Notes under the pieces: generated by a model | Database searches by the model: none | What the model was told of the DNA's origin: nothing | What the model saw: the letters and a program-made list of their open reading frames with translations, nothing else | Made by a program: the position numbers and the translations under genes | Part shown: piece after piece, positions 61,250-64,000 of the stretch | How the letters are laid out: every line of letters starts with the position of its first letter | Numbering within the stretch: position 1 is the first letter of the stretch | NCBI GenBank assembly: GCA_963801255.1 | Contig: CAWDEC010000016.1 | Span: 14,146 to 78,145, forward strand | Direction of reading: 5' to 3' | Origin: JAICXG01 sp963801255 | GTDB lineage: Bacteria > Verrucomicrobiota > Verrucomicrobiia > Chthoniobacterales > UBA10450 | Length of the DNA stretch: 64,000 nucleotides

Positions 61250-63375
61250 GTAGCACCGTCTCAATGGTCAAAGATGCCTTCGCTACGGAAACGAAGGACG
61301 TGCGTCCTAGCAGTGTGATCTCCGCGATTCGCGATGGCAAATGGCGAGAACGTGTCGAGCTAGTCCGGCAAGCACCCGACAAGAAGACTGCCTACGGGAT
61401 CAAAACCGCTCTCCCCGCTGTTTTATGGAGCGGAGCATTCAGGGAGCGCAAGAACGAGGCGCTGGCGGAGCCATCTGGTCTACTCTGCGCAGACTTGGAC
61501 AAATTGAATGGTCAGCTACGGGACGCGCGAGCAAGGCTATGTGGCAGCCCGTATCTTTGGGGCTTGTTCACGTCCCCATCTGGCGACGGGCTAAAGGCGG
61601 TGTTCCGAGTCCCGCCCGATGGAGATAAGCACCGGGAGAGCTTCCGTGCTGTTGAGCGACACGTAAAAGAGTATACCGGCATTCAGATTGACCAATCGTG
61701 CAAGGACGTGGCGCGTCTCTGCTTCGTGTCATACGACCCGGATGCCTACCATAATCCTCGGGCGGTAGAGATTGAGCCATTACCGGAGCCGGAGAAGCCG
61801 AAAGCGATACCAACCGGAGTGGTGAACCTCGGTGAGCGTCAGCGTATCGCGAGTGAATTGCTCGGTGCAATCGACTGGCAATCGGAATCGAGCGGCCTGG
61901 TGTCTGTCCCGGTAAGCACCTGCACACAAGCGGCGATAACGCGCGCGATTGCCGCGTTGACTTTGACGGCGCTCCCAACTGTCCACTGCTTTCACAATAG
62001 CTGCCGTGGCATCCTGGACGGCGTAAACCACGAACTGCGATCGCGCATAAGCAAGGCCGAACGCGCCAAGTCCAATCCAAAAGAGCGGGCGGAAGTGGCA
62101 GGTGAAGTCACGCCTACAGTAGCACCGCGGCCATTGGGTGAGTTACTGGACGCGATCTGCGCGTTTATCCGGCGCTTCGTGGTGTTTCCGCGACAGGAAC
62201 AGCCCGTAATAATTGCGACCTGGATCATTCACACCTGGCTGTTCGATGCCTTCGACTATACTCCCTATCTGTTCATCTTTAGTGCTTCTAAGAGGTCGGG
62301 AAAGAGCCGGGTGCTGGAAGTGATCGAGCAGCTTGCAAGAAATCCCTTGCTTACCGAGGGCGCGAGCACCGCTGCGTTGCTGCGTAGCAACGATGAAAGC
62401 AATCCGCCGACCATATTGCTTGATGAGGTCGATACGATCTACGGCAAAAAGGGAGACGCTGAGGCGGAAAGCACTCGCCAGTTTCTCAATGCTGGGTATC
62501 GGCGCGGCTCCAAGTTTCTTCGCTGCATAGGACAGGGCGCGGACATTTCGGTTAAAGAGTTTCCGGCGTTCTGCCCTAAAACTTTTGCCGGAATTGACCG
62601 CTGCTTGCCTGACACAGTGCTTGATCGCTGTCTGCCAATCGAACTTGTGCGGCAACTGAGGAATGAAAAGGCCGAGCGATTCCGTCGCCGGGAGGTCGAA
62701 GCGGTAGCTGCTCCTATTCGGGCCGAACTAGAAGCCTTGCAAACACCAAGCTTGATCGACGTGCTTAAAGAAGCCCGGCCAGCATTGCCAATAGAACTTA
62801 ACGACCGCGCCCAAGACATAAGCGAGCCCCTAGCCGCGATTGCCGACTATGCTGGTGGCAAATGGCCTGGACTGCTTAGAAGCGCAGTTGTGCAGATTTG
62901 CGCTTGTGAAGAAGATGCCGACCTAGGCGTAAAGCTCCTTGGCGCGCTGAAGAGTCTGTTTGAAGGGTCCGAAACCAGTAAGCTGGCGACAATAGACATT
63001 CTTCGCGGACTTGTAGCCATCGAGGATGACGCACCCTGGGCTCAGTGGTATGAGCAGGACCTAAAGCAGGAGAGCGTCAAAAAGGCGGGGTCGCATCTGG
63101 CACGCAAGCTAAAGCGCTACAATATTAAATCGAGCAAGATTAGATTCGGCGAAGATACCGCGCAAGGTTACCAAAGAGCACAGTTCGAGGCGGTATGGGC
63201 GCGCTATCTACCAGCCCCTTATCAGGAAAACGGAACAAACGGAACAAACGGAACGCTCCCCAATTCTACGAGGGATAATGTTGTTCCGACTTCTGTTCCA
63301 TTGTCTCGGAACGTTCCGTTATCACCGGCTGAAGAACGGAACGCAGATCACGAGGGGAAATGCCAAATGTTCTGA
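61246..63375 (+). CDS. VirE_N (BT4734-like) / DUF3631 primase-helicase
   Basis: A 709-residue replication protein. The N-terminal part (about residues 10-160; LLCADLDKLN, LFTSPSGDGLKAVFRV) is the prim-pol-like VirE_N/BT4734 domain. Residues 330-620 are DUF3631 with an ATPase core: IFSASKRSGKSRVLEVIEQLA as Walker A and TILLDEVDTIYG as Walker B. Between them a zinc-finger region is scrambled: the frame reads nonsense from about 61900 to 61975, while the third frame reads CPGKHLHTSGDNARDC, after which TVHCFHNSCRG is back in frame. Start set at MSSTVSMVKD. The C-terminal tail ENGTNGTNGT is encoded by DNA repeats. Confidence 0.85.
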   Translation: MSSTVSMVKDAFATETKDVRPSSVISAIRDGKWRERVELVRQAPDKKTAYGIKTALPAVLWSGAFRERKNEALAEPSGLLCADLDKLNGQLRDARARLCGSPYLWGLFTSPSGDGLKAVFRVPPDGDKHRESFRAVERHVKEYTGIQIDQSCKDVARLCFVSYDPDAYHNPRAVEIEPLPEPEKPKAIPTGVVNLGERQRIASELLGAIDWQSESSGLVSVPVSTCTQAAITRAIAALTLTALPTVHCFHNSCRGILDGVNHELRSRISKAERAKSNPKERAEVAGEVTPTVAPRPLGELLDAICAFIRRFVVFPRQEQPVIIATWIIHTWLFDAFDYTPYLFIFSASKRSGKSRVLEVIEQLARNPLLTEGASTAALLRSNDESNPPTILLDEVDTIYGKKGDAEAESTRQFLNAGYRRGSKFLRCIGQGADISVKEFPAFCPKTFAGIDRCLPDTVLDRCLPIELVRQLRNEKAERFRRREVEAVAAPIRAELEALQTPSLIDVLKEARPALPIELNDRAQDISEPLAAIADYAGGKWPGLLRSAVVQICACEEDADLGVKLLGALKSLFEGSETSKLATIDILRGLVAIEDDAPWAQWYEQDLKQESVKKAGSHLARKLKRYNIKSSKIRFGEDTAQGYQRAQFEAVWARYLPAPYQENGTNGTNGTLPNSTRDNVVPTSVPLSRNVPLSPAEERNADHEGKCQMF

Positions 63376-63391
63376 GTGTTCCGAGTGTTCC
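63232..63391. repeat. Cluster of ten GGAAC/GTTCC pentamers at the end of the primase gene
   Basis: GGAAC at 63232, 63241, 63250, 63308 and 63338; GTTCC at 63283, 63295, 63313, 63378 and 63387. Three copies are spaced exactly nine bases apart in CGGAACAAA units, two form the palindrome GGAACGTTCC (63308-63317), and the last two are GAGTGTTCC units nine apart that lie beyond the stop codon. In 160 bases fewer than one would be expected. They look like iterons, possibly the element's origin or the primase binding site. Confidence 0.6.
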
Positions 63392-63457
63392 GAGTAACCC
63401 AGAGCAGGGCAAATAGGAAGAGGTCGAAAATGATAAGTAACCGGGGAAACTAGCAAG

Positions 63458-64000
63458 ATGGACGAGACAAAGACACAGAAGACCCACGCCTGATCGGGAA
63501 GCCGTGCGTGTCCTAGCCATTGAGCTAGGCGCGCGTGAGGCCGCGCGACGCGTAGGCGTCAAGGAATCCACTGTCCTGTCATGGTCGAAAAGATATAACT
63601 GGCAGCTGCCTAAACGAAAGGGTGGCGCAACCAGTGCAATCAGATTGCAATCAAAGCCTGGCGATGTGCTGATTGCAGCGCACGGAGACCTGGAGAACGC
63701 AACAAAGACGGCTCTGATGCAGACCTTAGCTAAGGCCGCTCAGGAAGTTGCCGGTAAGGAAGCACTGGACATTTCCAACACGGCTCAGCTACGGGACGTT
63801 TGCCTTGCGGCGGCTCGCATATTCGGGTGGAACGGGAACCCGCACACCGAGGTCAATATCACTAACCAAGTGGGCATCGTATGCGACGAAGCGACACGCG
63901 CCAGGCTAATCGCGCTCCGCGAACGGCTCGGCGCCGGTGACGTGCCCAAGGTGATTGAGACGGAGATCTGTCCTGCGTTGCCACATCGCTCGGCACCTAA
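63458..64000 (+). CDS. HTH DNA-binding protein of the element, 3' end outside window
   Basis: The frame beginning around 63459 reads PTPDREAVRVLAIELGAREAARRVGVKESTVLSWSKRYNWQLPKRKGG and stays open to the window edge, through DISNTAQLRDVCLAAARIFGWN. The first part is a homeodomain-like helix-turn-helix of the type at the start of phage terminase small subunits and related regulators. No ATG is in frame: ATG 63458 would need one base removed (ATG-ACG-AGA…), so the start is uncertain. Confidence 0.6.

Larger units (their letters stand above)
58088..64000 (+). mobile_element. Integrated element at tRNA-Arg (satellite or integrative element), right end outside window
   Basis: It begins at the tRNA-Arg fragment and includes, all rightward: tyrosine integrase, coiled-coil zinc protein, excisionase-like HTH, two small proteins, VirE_N/DUF3631 primase-helicase and an HTH protein. 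No capsid, tail or conjugation genes are seen in this part. No copy of the TCGTTAGG core is found here, unlike the flanking chromosome. The order integrase, small regulators, primase resembles phage satellites and integrative mobilizable elements. Confidence 0.8.

Overview
The window looks like about 58 kb of chromosome from a Gram-negative soil bacterium, most likely a member of the Verrucomicrobiota close to the Chthoniobacterales, followed by the first 6 kb of an integrated mobile element. This placement is an inference. It rests on an autotransporter-associated beta-strand repeat protein, an ECF sigma factor overlapping a Ser/Thr kinase with TPR repeats, TamA/TamB-type outer-membrane assembly genes, DUF3604, DUF3300, DUF2950, DUF1254 and sulfatase genes, and weak or absent Shine-Dalgarno sites. 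No rRNA, complete tRNA or CRISPR array was found.

Layout: 1-5 kb has a phosphosugar mutase (cut by the window edge), a two-gene ABC exporter and two small genes. 5-9.5 kb is a leftward block with HPPD, homogentisate dioxygenase, a flavin reductase remnant, GTP cyclohydrolase I and a three-domain 6-pyruvoyl-tetrahydropterin-synthase-like protein, so tyrosine breakdown sits with pterin-cofactor synthesis. 9.5-22.6 kb has a hybrid histidine kinase, the tamB-tamA pair, an anti-sigma-like protein, a nucleoside phosphorylase, a cation diffusion facilitator, an enoyl reductase and a dienelactone hydrolase. 22.8-43 kb is an envelope and secreted-protein region: a receiver/formylglycine-generating-enzyme fusion, DUF3604, parvulin and HupE/UreJ in one operon, then DUF4239, a lipase, DUF3300/DUF2950, a broken carbonic anhydrase, a SYLF protein, an arylsulfatase that carries the formylglycine motif, and DUF1254. 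43-51 kb has DUF4105, two secreted proteins, and the sigma factor/kinase pair. 51-58 kb holds a PadR regulator with a membrane protein, an alpha/beta hydrolase, NDH-2, a PoxB-like pyruvate:quinone oxidoreductase and an Old Yellow Enzyme.

At 58,088 the 3' part of a tRNA-Arg(ACG) gene marks the left end of a mobile element. Rightwards it carries a tyrosine integrase, a coiled-coil zinc protein, a small excisionase-like HTH gene missing from simple ORF calling because of a one-base shift, two small proteins, a VirE_N/DUF3631 primase-helicase whose 3' end is packed with GGAAC/GTTCC repeats, and an HTH protein that runs off the end. This gene set fits a phage satellite or integrative mobilizable element.

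The strongest unexplained signal is a dispersed 9-mer, TCGTTAGGC. Its 8-base core TCGTTAGG occurs about 40 times by eye (about 2 expected), on both strands, in genes and between them. It is dense in 0-25 kb, sparse in 25-52 kb and absent from the mobile element. It behaves like a genome-wide DNA-level signal, comparable in form to an uptake sequence, and I know of no description of it.

A second theme is breakage. At least seven single-base shifts interrupt otherwise good genes (6-PTPS, tamB, carbonic anhydrase, outer-membrane protein, excisionase, primase twice), and several genes are reduced to fragments. Some shifts may be assembly errors and should be checked against reads before biological meaning is given to them.
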